From contig LDAQ01000112.1 in the NCBI GenBank assembly GCA_001028025.1, positions 1 through 37,268 on the forward strand: a DNA stretch of 37,268 bases, written 5' to 3'. A model generated the notes under the pieces. It was given only the letters and a program-made list of their open reading frames with translations. It made no database searches and had not been told where the DNA came from. The translations under genes and the position numbers were made by a program. Origin of the DNA: Faecalicatena fissicatena. GTDB taxonomy: Bacteria; Bacillota; Clostridia; Lachnospirales; Lachnospiraceae. Shown here in pieces: positions 15,446 through 24,000 of the stretch (position 1 is the first letter of the stretch; each line of letters begins with the position of its first letter).

Positions 15446-16393
15446 ATGAGAGTAATATTTATGGGGACTCCTGATTTTGCTGTCGGAACTCTGGAAGCAC
15501 TGATTCAGGTCGGTCATGACGTCTGCCTGGCTGTGACACAGCCTGACAAGCCAAAGGGCAGGGGCAAAGAAATGCAGTTTACGCCTGTAAAAGAAGCGGC
15601 AGAAAAGCATGGGATTCCGGTGTATCAGCCTGTGAAGGTCAGACAGCCGGAATGCGTTGCAGAACTTAGGGGATACAAGGCAGATGTGATTGTTGTTGTG
15701 GCATTCGGTCAGATCCTTCCAAAAGAAATCCTGGATATGACACCATACGGCTGTATCAATGTCCATGCGTCACTCCTTCCGAAGTACAGAGGCGCAGCGC
15801 CGATTCAGTGGTCTATACTCTGCGGGGAAGAGGTGACGGGTGTCACGACAATGCAGATGGATGAGGGCCTGGATACGGGAGACATGATACTGAAGAGCGA
15901 AGTTTTGATCACAGAAGAGGAGACAGGGGAAAGCCTGCACGATAAGCTGGCGGCGGCCGGAGCGGCACTCTGCGTGGAGACGCTGGAGGCGCTGAAGGAC
16001 GGAACTGCGGTTTTCGAACATCAGGGTGAGAGTCCGACTCCATATGCAAAGATGCTGCATAAAAAGATGGGTAATATTGACTGGAGCCAGCCGGCTGTTC
16101 AGATCGAGAGGCTGGTGCGGGGACTGAATTCCTGGCCCAGCGCTTATACGCACTGGGGGGATAAAGTGCTGAAGATCTGGAGGGCAAAAGCAGTGCCGCA
16201 GGAAGAAAAGGCCTGTACGGCTGCGCCGGGAACCGTTCTGGAAGTGGGGAAAGACTGCTTCACAGTACAGACCGGAGAAGGGATTCTGCGCATCAGCGAG
16301 CTGCAGATTCCAGGGAAAAAACGAATGGAGACGAGTGCATTTCTGAGGGGTTATACACTGGAAACCGGCACACTATTTACCTGCGGCTCATAA
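15446..16393 (+). CDS. fmt: Methionyl-tRNA formyltransferase
   Basis: 315 aa from the ATG at 15446, one base after the def stop, with a GAGGAGG site inside def. It transfers formyl from 10-formyl-tetrahydrofolate to initiator Met-tRNA. The N-terminal formyltransferase domain starts MRVIFMGTPDFAVG and contains the HASLLPKYRGAAPIQW motif. The C-terminal OB-like domain begins near residue 205. An alternative ATG seven codons upstream would overlap def and lacks a matching ribosome site. The def-fmt pairing is classic. Confidence 0.97.
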   Translation: MRVIFMGTPDFAVGTLEALIQVGHDVCLAVTQPDKPKGRGKEMQFTPVKEAAEKHGIPVYQPVKVRQPECVAELRGYKADVIVVVAFGQILPKEILDMTPYGCINVHASLLPKYRGAAPIQWSILCGEEVTGVTTMQMDEGLDTGDMILKSEVLITEEETGESLHDKLAAAGAALCVETLEALKDGTAVFEHQGESPTPYAKMLHKKMGNIDWSQPAVQIERLVRGLNSWPSAYTHWGDKVLKIWRAKAVPQEEKACTAAPGTVLEVGKDCFTVQTGEGILRISELQIPGKKRMETSAFLRGYTLETGTLFTCGS

Positions 16394-16487
16394 AAAGAGC
16401 AGTTTTATATTACGGGCTCCCGGGAGAATCGGATCAGAGAGCCTGTACAGGCAATGCGCGTGCATCATTCGAAATGGAGGGAGTATC

Positions 16488-17183
16488 ATGTATTTTTTCT
16501 ATGATCCAACTTATATACTGGTAATCATCGGCGCTGTTATCTGTATAGTGGCATCCAGCCGTGTGAACCGGGTGTTCAATAAATATGCCCAGGTGCGCAG
16601 CCATTCCGGGATAACGGGGAAAGAGGCGGCGGAAAAGATCCTGCGGGCAAATGGAATAAACGATGTGACCGTACAGCATGTATCGGGCAATCTGACGGAT
16701 CATTACGATCCGCGGAATAAGGTGCTCAGACTGTCGGATGCAACGTATCAGTCGGCTTCGGTCGCGGCCATCGGTGTCGCGGCACATGAGTGCGGCCACG
16801 CAGTACAGCACAATGTGGGATACGCACCGCTGAAGATCAGAGGGGCGCTGGTGCCGATCGCGAATTTTGGTTCCATGGCGGCATGGCCGCTGATCATCAT
16901 CGGGCTGTTTATCAGCGGAGATACCTCATTGTTACTGATCAATCTGGGAATTCTGCTGTTTTCCGCGGCAGTTCTGTTCCAGCTTGTGACGCTGCCGGTG
17001 GAGTTTAATGCATCCAGGAGGGCAGTGAAGGTCCTGGAGAATACCGGTATGCTATATCCGGAAGAAGTGAGCGCGACAAAAGAAGTGCTTGGGGCGGCTG
17101 CCCTGACGTACGTGGCCAGTGCGGCATCCATGATACTGCAGCTTCTCAGGCTGCTAATGATCAGCGGGCGCAGACGCGACTAA
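16488..17183 (+). CDS. Membrane zinc metallopeptidase (Zn_peptidase_2 family)
   Basis: 231 aa. It starts with a membrane helix (YILVIIGAVICIVASSR), carries a zincin HECGH motif (H100-H104), and has further hydrophobic segments around AAWPLIIIGLFISG and LLINLGILLFSAAVLF. This matches the YugP-like neutral zinc metallopeptidase family common in Firmicutes. The substrate is unknown; a role in membrane protein turnover is a guess. A GGAGGG site precedes the ATG. A 94-bp gap after fmt shows no clear terminator, so it probably belongs to the same transcript and precedes rsmB by 14 bp. Confidence 0.9.
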   Translation: MYFFYDPTYILVIIGAVICIVASSRVNRVFNKYAQVRSHSGITGKEAAEKILRANGINDVTVQHVSGNLTDHYDPRNKVLRLSDATYQSASVAAIGVAAHECGHAVQHNVGYAPLKIRGALVPIANFGSMAAWPLIIIGLFISGDTSLLLINLGILLFSAAVLFQLVTLPVEFNASRRAVKVLENTGMLYPEEVSATKEVLGAAALTYVASAASMILQLLRLLMISGRRRD

Positions 17184-17197
17184 CAGGAGGAAATAAG

Positions 17198-18553
17198 ATG
17201 ACAAAGCCGCTTAGCGACAGAGAAATTGTGCTGGGACTTCTGCTGGATATCACGGAGCATGATGTATACAGCCACATTGCCCTGGGGAATGTGCTGAGTA
17301 AATATCAGTATCTGGATAAGAAAGAACGTGCATTTATAACAAGGGTGACGGAGGGGACTCTGGAGCATCTGATGGAGCTGGATTATATTCTCGGCCAGTT
17401 CTCAAAAGTAAAGGTAAAAAAAATGAAGCCGGTGATCCGCAATATTCTAAGGAGTGCGGTATACCAGCTGAAATATATGGACAGTGTGCCGGATTCTGCC
17501 GTCTGCAATGAGGCGGTAAAGCTGGCTGTGAAAAAAGGCTTTGGTTCACTCCGTGGATTTGTAAATGGAGTGCTTCGAAATGTTGCACGGGGGCTGGACA
17601 CCGTAGAATATCCAAAAGATGCACTGGCAGCATTATCCGTCCGGTATTCCATGCCGGAGTGGATTCTGAAGAAGTGGCTTACGGAGTACGACCGGGAAAC
17701 CGTGGAGACGATGCTGGCGGATTTCCAGAAGGAAAAACCGGTGACGATCCGCTGTAATATAAACAGGTGTCTGCCAGAGGAACTGGAGGCGAGGCTGGAG
17801 AGCGAAGGGGTGAAGGCAGTACGTCACCCTTATCTGCCCTATGCTTACCGCATAACCGGATACGATTATCTGGGCGATATGGAAAGTTTCCGGGAGGGAC
17901 TGTTTGCAGTGCAGGATGTCAGCTCCATGCTGGTCGGGGAGATTGCGGACCCGAAGCAGGGGGATTATATCATAGACGTGTGTGCCGCTCCGGGCGGCAA
18001 GTCCATACATCTTGCAGACCGCCTGTCAGGGACCGGGCATGTGGATGCGAGGGACCTGACGGAATATAAGACTTCACTGATCAGGGACAACATTGACCGT
18101 ATGCAGATGAAGAATATTTCCGCTGTACAGATGGACGCATCCGTGCTGGACGCCGCATCTGTGGAGAAAGCGGATATTGTGATTGCGGACCTTCCCTGTT
18201 CAGGACTTGGGGTGCTGGGAAGAAAGACGGATTTGAAATACAGAACAACAGAAAAACAGACGGAAGAACTTGTACTCCTTCAGCGTAAGATTTTAGACGT
18301 GGTGTGCAGTTATGTAAAGCCGGGCGGCGTACTCCTTTACAGCACATGCACGATCAACCGGGCGGAAAACCAGGAAAATGTAAAGTGGTTTCTGGAGACG
18401 CATCCGGACTTTGCCCCGGAGCAGCTGGAGGACAGACTGTGTACTGAACTTCAGGATGATGTCCGGGACAGCGGCTGTCTGCAGCTCCTGCCGGGAGTAC
18501 ATGACAGCGATGGATTTTTTATTGCCAGATTTAGAAAGAAAGGTTCAGCGTAG
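17198..18553 (+). CDS. rsmB: 16S rRNA (cytosine-967-C5) methyltransferase RsmB
   Basis: 451 aa, the usual length. A NusB-like RNA-binding domain (residues ~1-140) precedes a Rossmann SAM domain with VCAAPGGKS. Two catalytic cysteines are seen: C334 in DLPCSGLG (release) and C384 in YSTCTI (nucleophile-type). AGGAGG lies 8 nt upstream. The gene sits in the conserved fmt-rsmB-rlmN order and continues into rlmN after 3 bp. Confidence 0.96.
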   Translation: MTKPLSDREIVLGLLLDITEHDVYSHIALGNVLSKYQYLDKKERAFITRVTEGTLEHLMELDYILGQFSKVKVKKMKPVIRNILRSAVYQLKYMDSVPDSAVCNEAVKLAVKKGFGSLRGFVNGVLRNVARGLDTVEYPKDALAALSVRYSMPEWILKKWLTEYDRETVETMLADFQKEKPVTIRCNINRCLPEELEARLESEGVKAVRHPYLPYAYRITGYDYLGDMESFREGLFAVQDVSSMLVGEIADPKQGDYIIDVCAAPGGKSIHLADRLSGTGHVDARDLTEYKTSLIRDNIDRMQMKNISAVQMDASVLDAASVEKADIVIADLPCSGLGVLGRKTDLKYRTTEKQTEELVLLQRKILDVVCSYVKPGGVLLYSTCTINRAENQENVKWFLETHPDFAPEQLEDRLCTELQDDVRDSGCLQLLPGVHDSDGFFIARFRKKGSA

Positions 18554-18556
18554 ATA

Positions 18557-19594
18557 ATGAAGAAGGATATCCGAGCATATACATATGAACAATTGCAGGC
18601 GGAGATGGCTGCAATTGGGGAAAAGAAGTTCCGGGCAAAGCAGCTGTATGAATGGCTTCATGTCAAACTGGCGGGCAGCTTTGACGAGATGACGAATCTC
18701 TCCAGGGAACTCCGGGAAAAGCTGGACAGGGAGTACGAGATTCTTCCAGTCCGGATGTTGGAGCGCCAGGAGTCGCAGATGGATGGAACAAACAAGTTCC
18801 TTTTTATGCTTCATGACCAGAATGTGGTGGAGAGCGTGCTTATGAGATACAAACACGGGAATTCCGTCTGCATTTCTTCGCAGGTGGGCTGCCGTATGGG
18901 CTGCAGGTTCTGTGCATCCACCATAGGGGGGCTGGTGAGGAACCTTTCCCCCTCGGAGATGCTGGGCCAGATCTATGAGATTCAGAAGGTCACAGGGGAG
19001 AGAGTGTCCAACGTGGTGATCATGGGAACCGGAGAGCCGCTGGATAATTATAAGAACTTTCTTTGCTTTATCAGGCTGCTCACCGATGAACACGGGCTCC
19101 ATATCAGCCAGCGGAACGTAACGGTCTCCACATGCGGGATTGTGCCGAAGATGCTGGAACTGGCAGAGGAGAATCTGCAGATTACACTTGCGCTCTCCCT
19201 GCACGGAACTACCCAGGAGAAGCGAAAAGAGCTCATGCCGGTTGCAAACAAATATGAGCTTTCGGATGTGCTGCATGCCTGCGATGAATATTTCCGGAAA
19301 ACGGGCAGGAGAATTACCTTTGAGTACAGCCTGGTGCACGGTGTGAACGACACGGACGAAGATGCAGGGGAACTGATCCGGATCCTTAAGCCGAGAAACT
19401 GCCATCTGAATCTGATACCGGTGAATCCGGTCAAGGAACGGTCATTTGTGAGACCAAGCAGGAAAAATGCGCTTAATTTCAAAAATAAACTTGAAAAAAG
19501 TGGAATAAATGTTACTATAAGAAGGGAAATGGGTGCAGATATCGATGGTGCCTGCGGGCAGCTCAGACGACGTTATGTGCAGACAAACAACTAA
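18557..19594 (+). CDS. rlmN: Dual-specificity 23S rRNA/tRNA adenine-C2 methyltransferase RlmN
   Basis: 345 aa. It is a radical SAM enzyme with the CxxxCxxC cluster CRMGCRFC (C112, C116, C119). A glycine-rich SAM motif GTGEPLDNY follows, and the conserved C-terminal GADIDGACGQLRRRY carries the methyl-carrying cysteine used by RlmN. It methylates A2503 of 23S rRNA and A37 of some tRNAs; RlmN rather than Cfr is indicated by context and length. It begins 3 bp after rsmB. A promoter for the signalling pair lies within its 3' end. Confidence 0.96.
   Translation: MKKDIRAYTYEQLQAEMAAIGEKKFRAKQLYEWLHVKLAGSFDEMTNLSRELREKLDREYEILPVRMLERQESQMDGTNKFLFMLHDQNVVESVLMRYKHGNSVCISSQVGCRMGCRFCASTIGGLVRNLSPSEMLGQIYEIQKVTGERVSNVVIMGTGEPLDNYKNFLCFIRLLTDEHGLHISQRNVTVSTCGIVPKMLELAEENLQITLALSLHGTTQEKRKELMPVANKYELSDVLHACDEYFRKTGRRITFEYSLVHGVNDTDEDAGELIRILKPRNCHLNLIPVNPVKERSFVRPSRKNALNFKNKLEKSGINVTIRREMGADIDGACGQLRRRYVQTNN
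19491..19518 (+). promoter_or_regulatory. Internal promoter for the phosphatase-kinase pair
   Basis: TTGAAA (19491-19496), a 16-bp spacer, and TACTAT (19513-19518) with a TGT extended -10, inside the last codons of rlmN and about 90 bp before the phosphatase ATG. The local base composition is markedly AT-rich compared with the rest of rlmN. It would let the signalling genes be expressed apart from the upstream operon. Confidence 0.45.
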
Positions 19595-19609
19595 TAAAGG
19601 AGATATGCT

Positions 19610-20353
19610 ATGAAGACATTTTCCATTACCGACGTTGGTATGGTACGACAAGTGAATCAAGATTATGTCTATACTACAGATAATCCGTTAGGACCTCTCC
19701 CAAACCTGTTTGTAGTAGCTGACGGTATGGGCGGACATCAGGCCGGCGATTATGCTTCAAAATATACGGTGGAGGTTCTGCAGAGAGAACTGAAGCAGAG
19801 TGACGAGGAAGATGTGGAAAAAGCGCTTATTTCCGCGATCAAGACCGCGAACCGGGAGATCATTAAAAAGGCTTCCCAGGATTCTCACCTGAAGGGGATG
19901 GGAACCACAGTGGTCGTTGCAACGATTGTAAATCAGATGATGTTTTTTGCGAATGTAGGGGACAGCAGGCTTTATCTGATCAATCAGGGAATTATACAGC
20001 TGACCAAGGACCATTCACTGGTGGAAGAGATGGTACGTCTCGGCGGCATCAAGCCGGAGGAGGCAAAGCACCATCCGGATAAGAATATTATTACAAGGGC
20101 CATTGGAGCCAAGGACAGCGTGGAGGTAGACTTTTATGAGCACCGCCTGAAAAAGGGAGACATCATTCTGATGTGTACAGACGGTCTCAGCAATATGGTA
20201 GAAGATGAGGAATTATTCCACATCGTACAGGGGGGCAGAGACATTGTGGAAGCAGCAGAGTCTCTGGTAGAAACAGCAAAAGAAAACGGCGGTACGGACA
20301 ATATAGGGATTGTTCTGGTAGAACCGTTTGCGGATGAGGTGAGTATATGTTAA
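19610..20353 (+). CDS. prpC: PP2C-family Ser/Thr protein phosphatase (Stp/PrpC)
   Basis: 247 aa. It is a metal-dependent phosphatase with FVVADGMGGHQAGDYAS, GDSRLYL, DHSLVEEMVR and the late DNIGIVLVEP motif whose Asp binds the metal pair. It reverses phosphorylation by the PASTA kinase encoded next. AAAGGAG precedes the ATG. Its last seven bases overlap the kinase start, so the two are translationally coupled, as usual for this pair in Firmicutes. Confidence 0.96.
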   Translation: MKTFSITDVGMVRQVNQDYVYTTDNPLGPLPNLFVVADGMGGHQAGDYASKYTVEVLQRELKQSDEEDVEKALISAIKTANREIIKKASQDSHLKGMGTTVVVATIVNQMMFFANVGDSRLYLINQGIIQLTKDHSLVEEMVRLGGIKPEEAKHHPDKNIITRAIGAKDSVEVDFYEHRLKKGDIILMCTDGLSNMVEDEELFHIVQGGRDIVEAAESLVETAKENGGTDNIGIVLVEPFADEVSIC

Positions 20354-22452
20354 AAGAAGGAGTATTTTTAGGGAAACGTTATGAAATACTGAGCCGTATT
20401 GGTTCGGGCGGAATGGCGGATGTGTATAAGGGGAAAGACCATAAACTGAATCGTTATGTGGCGATTAAGGTATTAAAAAGTGATTTTCGTACAGACGAGA
20501 TTTTTATCCAGAAGTTTTTAAGCGAGGCCCAGGCAGCAGCAGGCCTGATGCACCCCAATGTGGTAAATGTCTACGATGTGGGGCAGGACCGGGGTCTGTA
20601 CTATATGGTCATGGAACTGGTTGAGGGAATCACTTTAAAGGAATATATTGAAAAAAAGGGTAAACTTACCGCGAAAGAGACTATCAGCATTTCTATACAG
20701 ATGGTGACAGGTATTCAGGCTGCGCATAATCAGCATATCGTTCACCGTGATATCAAACCTCAGAACATCATTATTTCCAAAGAAGGAAAAGTCAAAGTGA
20801 CGGACTTTGGGATTGCGCGGGCAACGACAGCCACCAATACCATCAGCACCAATGTCATGGGTTCCGTACATTACACCTCGCCTGAACAGGCCAGAGGTGG
20901 CATTGTAGATGAAAAAAGTGATATTTATTCGGCCGGCATCACCATGTATGAGATGATCACTGGCCATGTACCGTTTGACGGGGACTCTACCGTATCCGTA
21001 GCAATCAAGCATCTGCAGGAGGAGATTATATCTCCCGCGGAGGAAGTGCCGGATATTCCGTACAGCCTGGAATGCATTATCATGAAATGTACGCAGAAGA
21101 ATCCGGAACGCAGATATCTGAACTGTCAGGCGCTGATCCTGGATCTGAAGCGTTCTCTTGTCAGTCCGGAGGGCAATTTTGTCAACATGTCTCCGTATGG
21201 TTCCGGCTCGGATACGACGGTTGTGATGTCGACGGAAGAGATGGAACGGATACAGGACCGCGATTACGGCGCTGATTATGATGATGACGATTATGATAAC
21301 GATGACTATGATAATGATGATTACGATGATGATTACGATTATGACAGCGATGAGTACGACAGCGATGAAGACGATGATTACAGGCGGGACAGCAGAAAGA
21401 AAAACGATGTAGATCCGAATACGAAGAAGATCATGAAGATATTGATGATCGTGGCGGCTGTTATAATTGCTTTTATCCTGCTTTTTATGATAGGAAAGGC
21501 TGCGGGGCTGTTTAAGGGCGGCACCGGAACGAAGACTACACAGACGGACACGCAGGTGTCGGTTCCTGATCTGGTTGGCATGACTGAAGACGAAGCAAAG
21601 GCGGCACTTTCGAAGAAGAATCTGGGCTATCACGTGTCCGGGCGGGAGACGTCCGACAAGTACGACAAGGGTGTTATTATCCGACAGGAGACGGATGCCA
21701 AGACAAAGGTGGATAAGAATACACAGATTAACGTAGTGGTCAGTAGCGGAAAAGAAGAAAAGATGGTTATGGTTCCGAGCGTAGTCGGACTGGATGAGGC
21801 CGAGGCACAGAAAATGCTGGATGACGCTAATCTCGTGGTGGATTCCAAAGCGTCATATGACAGCAGCGTGGAGGAAGGAAAGGTTATATCAACAGATCCG
21901 GCTTCCGGCACAGAAGTGAAAGAAGGCAGCAAGGTGACAATGATCGTCAGCATGGGCGCCGAAAAGGTAGCGGTACCGAATCTGGTTGATTTGAGCCAGG
22001 AGGATGCAGAAGCGGCACTGACGGCAGTGGGACTTGTTGGAAGCGCTACCGAAGATTATAGTGATAAGTATGAAGCGGGTATTGTTATGTCGCAGAAAAC
22101 CAAGGCCGATAAGAAAGTGGATGCGGGGACAACGGTTGAGTATGTTGTCAGCAAGGGGCCGAAGGTGGAGATGGTGACGGTGCCACAGCTGATTGGATAC
22201 AGTGAGGAAGATGCAGTGCAGAGACTGACAGCGAAGGGCTTACAGGCAGGGGCAGTTACATCAGAGTCGAGCAATACTGTAATGGCTGGTTATGTCATTT
22301 ATCAGTCTGCACCATCCGGAAGTCAGATGGAAAAAGGTTCAAGCGTTGATTTTGTTGTGAGTTCAGGTCCTGAAGCAACTCCGGATCCGGAGAATCCGAG
22401 TGACGGAGGCGGAACAGGAAATGGTACTGGCGGCACCACAGAAGGTTATTAA
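20347..22452 (+). CDS. prkC: Membrane Ser/Thr protein kinase with PASTA domains (PrkC/PknB)
   Basis: 701 aa. Residues 1-270 are a Hanks-type kinase: glycine loop IGSGGMADVYKG, catalytic HRDIKPQN (D135) and DFGIARA. An unusual Asp/Tyr tract follows at about 308-345. A single membrane segment lies at ~365-386, then four extracellular PASTA repeats from ~404 (openings VPDLVGM, VPSVVGL, VPNLVDL and VPQLIGY), ending in a Gly/Thr-rich tail. PASTA repeats bind peptidoglycan fragments or lipid II, so the kinase senses wall state and phosphorylates cytoplasmic targets. The gene overlaps prpC and is 3 bp from rsgA; RsgA-type GTPases are known substrates of such kinases. Confidence 0.96.
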   Translation: MLKEGVFLGKRYEILSRIGSGGMADVYKGKDHKLNRYVAIKVLKSDFRTDEIFIQKFLSEAQAAAGLMHPNVVNVYDVGQDRGLYYMVMELVEGITLKEYIEKKGKLTAKETISISIQMVTGIQAAHNQHIVHRDIKPQNIIISKEGKVKVTDFGIARATTATNTISTNVMGSVHYTSPEQARGGIVDEKSDIYSAGITMYEMITGHVPFDGDSTVSVAIKHLQEEIISPAEEVPDIPYSLECIIMKCTQKNPERRYLNCQALILDLKRSLVSPEGNFVNMSPYGSGSDTTVVMSTEEMERIQDRDYGADYDDDDYDNDDYDNDDYDDDYDYDSDEYDSDEDDDYRRDSRKKNDVDPNTKKIMKILMIVAAVIIAFILLFMIGKAAGLFKGGTGTKTTQTDTQVSVPDLVGMTEDEAKAALSKKNLGYHVSGRETSDKYDKGVIIRQETDAKTKVDKNTQINVVVSSGKEEKMVMVPSVVGLDEAEAQKMLDDANLVVDSKASYDSSVEEGKVISTDPASGTEVKEGSKVTMIVSMGAEKVAVPNLVDLSQEDAEAALTAVGLVGSATEDYSDKYEAGIVMSQKTKADKKVDAGTTVEYVVSKGPKVEMVTVPQLIGYSEEDAVQRLTAKGLQAGAVTSESSNTVMAGYVIYQSAPSGSQMEKGSSVDFVVSSGPEATPDPENPSDGGGTGNGTGGTTEGY

Positions 22453-22455
22453 TTT

Positions 22456-23334
22456 ATGCAGGGAAAGATTATAAAGGGAATTGCCGGATTCTACTACGTA
22501 CACGTAGTAGAATCCGGTATTTATGAGTGTAAAGCAAAAGGTGTATTCAGAAAAGAAAAGATCAAACCTCTGGTGGGAGACGATGTGGACATCGAGATTC
22601 TGGATGCGGCAGAAAAGACAGGAAATATTGTTCAGATACTGTCCAGAAAGAACGAACTGATCCGTCCCGCAGTGGCAAACGTTGACCAGGCGCTGGTAGT
22701 GTTTGCGGTGACTGAGCCGAAGCCTCATTTTAACCTGCTGGACAGGTTTCTTGTTATGATGGAGAGCAAGGAGATTCCGGTGGTTCTGTGCTTTAATAAG
22801 AAGGACATAGCCACACAGCCGGAACTGAAAGAACTGCAGGAGATTTACAGGGCCTGCGGATATCAGGTGATATTTACCAGCGCCCTGAATGAAGAGAATA
22901 TCGGGATTGTAAAAGACGTGCTTTTAGGAAAGACAACAGTAATTGCCGGGCCTTCCGGTGTGGGAAAATCTTCCCTGATCAATCTGCTCCAGACGGAGAT
23001 CCAGATGGAGACGGGCAGTATCAGCAGGAAGATTGCAAGAGGAAAGCACACGACCAGGCATTCGGAGCTGATAACGATAGACGGGAATTCCTACATTATG
23101 GATACGCCTGGTTTTAGTTCCCTGTATGTCAATGATTTTGAAAAGGGGGATCTCAAGTACTATATCAGAGAGTTTGCCCCATATGAAGGCAAGTGCCGGT
23201 TTAACGGGTGTGATCATGTGCACGAGCCTGGCTGTGCCGTAAAAGCAGCGGTAGAAAATGGAGAGATCCATACCATACGGTATGAGGATTATCTGGAAAT
23301 GTATCAGGAATTACAGGAAAAGAAGAGGTATTAG
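22456..23334 (+). CDS. rsgA: Small ribosomal subunit biogenesis GTPase RsgA
   Basis: 292 aa. RsgA is a circularly permuted GTPase that helps mature the 30S subunit. An N-terminal OB fold (GKIIKGIAGFYYVHVVESG) is followed by the permuted G motifs: CFNKKDI (G4), GPSGVGKSSLI (G1) and DTPGF (G3). A C-terminal zinc knuckle has CRFNGCDHVHEPGC. The ATG is 3 bp after the kinase stop, with only a weak ribosome site (AGAAGG overlapping the kinase end), so coupling is likely. A perfect 16-bp-arm palindrome begins 28 bp into the coding region. Confidence 0.96.
   Translation: MQGKIIKGIAGFYYVHVVESGIYECKAKGVFRKEKIKPLVGDDVDIEILDAAEKTGNIVQILSRKNELIRPAVANVDQALVVFAVTEPKPHFNLLDRFLVMMESKEIPVVLCFNKKDIATQPELKELQEIYRACGYQVIFTSALNEENIGIVKDVLLGKTTVIAGPSGVGKSSLINLLQTEIQMETGSISRKIARGKHTTRHSELITIDGNSYIMDTPGFSSLYVNDFEKGDLKYYIREFAPYEGKCRFNGCDHVHEPGCAVKAAVENGEIHTIRYEDYLEMYQELQEKKRY
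22484..22517. repeat. Perfect 34-bp palindrome in the 5' end of rsgA
   Basis: Arms CCGGATTCTACTACGT (22484-22499) and ACGTAGTAGAATCCGG (22502-22517) are exact reverse complements separated by AC. The hairpin would begin 28 nt after the first base of the rsgA start codon. It encodes part of the OB fold, so it is coding as well as structured. Confidence 0.85.
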
Positions 23335-23337
23335 CTT

Positions 23338-24000
23338 ATGAAAAACATTTTGGCACCATCTATTTTATCGGCGGATTTTAAAATTTTAGGGGAACAGATA
23401 CGGATCACTTCAGATCATGGGGCAGAGTATCTGCATTTTGATGTTATGGACGGGATGTTCGTTCCCAGTATTTCTTTTGGAATGCCCGTGCTGAAATCAA
23501 TCCAGGGAGTGAGTTCTCAGGTGATGGATGTGCATCTGATGGTAACAGATCCGGGGCGCTATGTGGAGGATTTTCAGGAAGCCGGAGCAGATATTCTGAC
23601 GGTTCATCTGGAGGCATGTGAGGATGTGCAGGCCGTGCTGGACAAAATCCATGCATGCGGCATAAAGGCGGGGGTTTCGATCAAGCCCGCTACACCGGTG
23701 GAAGAGCTGCTTCCTGTTCTGGATCAGGCGGAAATGTTTCTGATCATGAGTGTGGAACCGGGATTTGGCGGCCAGGCATTTATCCCGGAATCACTGGAGA
23801 AGATTAAAAACCTGCGTTCTATGCTGGATGAGCGTGGATTGAATGCAGACATCGAGGTTGACGGCGGGATTTACCAGAGCAATGTAAAAGAAGTTCTGGA
23901 TGCCGGTGCGAATATAATTGTTGCAGGTTCTGCGGTATTTAAAGGCGGGATTGCGGAAAATGTTACAGGATTAATGGAGATTTTAAAAGAAAATGAATAA
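23338..24000 (+). CDS. rpe: Ribulose-phosphate 3-epimerase
   Basis: 220 aa, full length TIM barrel. It interconverts ribulose-5-phosphate and xylulose-5-phosphate in the pentose phosphate pathway. Family motifs are APSILSADF at the N-terminus, HFDVMDGMFVPSISFG, MDVHLMV, MSVEPGFGGQAFIP and the phosphate-binding VDGGI...VAGSAVF. A GAAGAGG site lies at the end of rsgA. It overlaps thiN by 8 nt and is part of the conserved rsgA-rpe-thiN order. Confidence 0.97.
   Translation: MKNILAPSILSADFKILGEQIRITSDHGAEYLHFDVMDGMFVPSISFGMPVLKSIQGVSSQVMDVHLMVTDPGRYVEDFQEAGADILTVHLEACEDVQAVLDKIHACGIKAGVSIKPATPVEELLPVLDQAEMFLIMSVEPGFGGQAFIPESLEKIKNLRSMLDERGLNADIEVDGGIYQSNVKEVLDAGANIIVAGSAVFKGGIAENVTGLMEILKENE

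Noticed and set aside
21268..21380. Repetitive GAT/TAT stretch as a CRISPR or microsatellite array
   Set aside because: It is in frame within the kinase and made of short codon repeats without spacers, so it is low-complexity coding sequence.
20635..21633. 332-aa minus-strand frame with a long Ile/Val run
   Set aside because: The Ile/Val-rich stretch is simply the complement of the GAT/GAC-rich acidic linker of the PASTA kinase; it is not a membrane protein gene.
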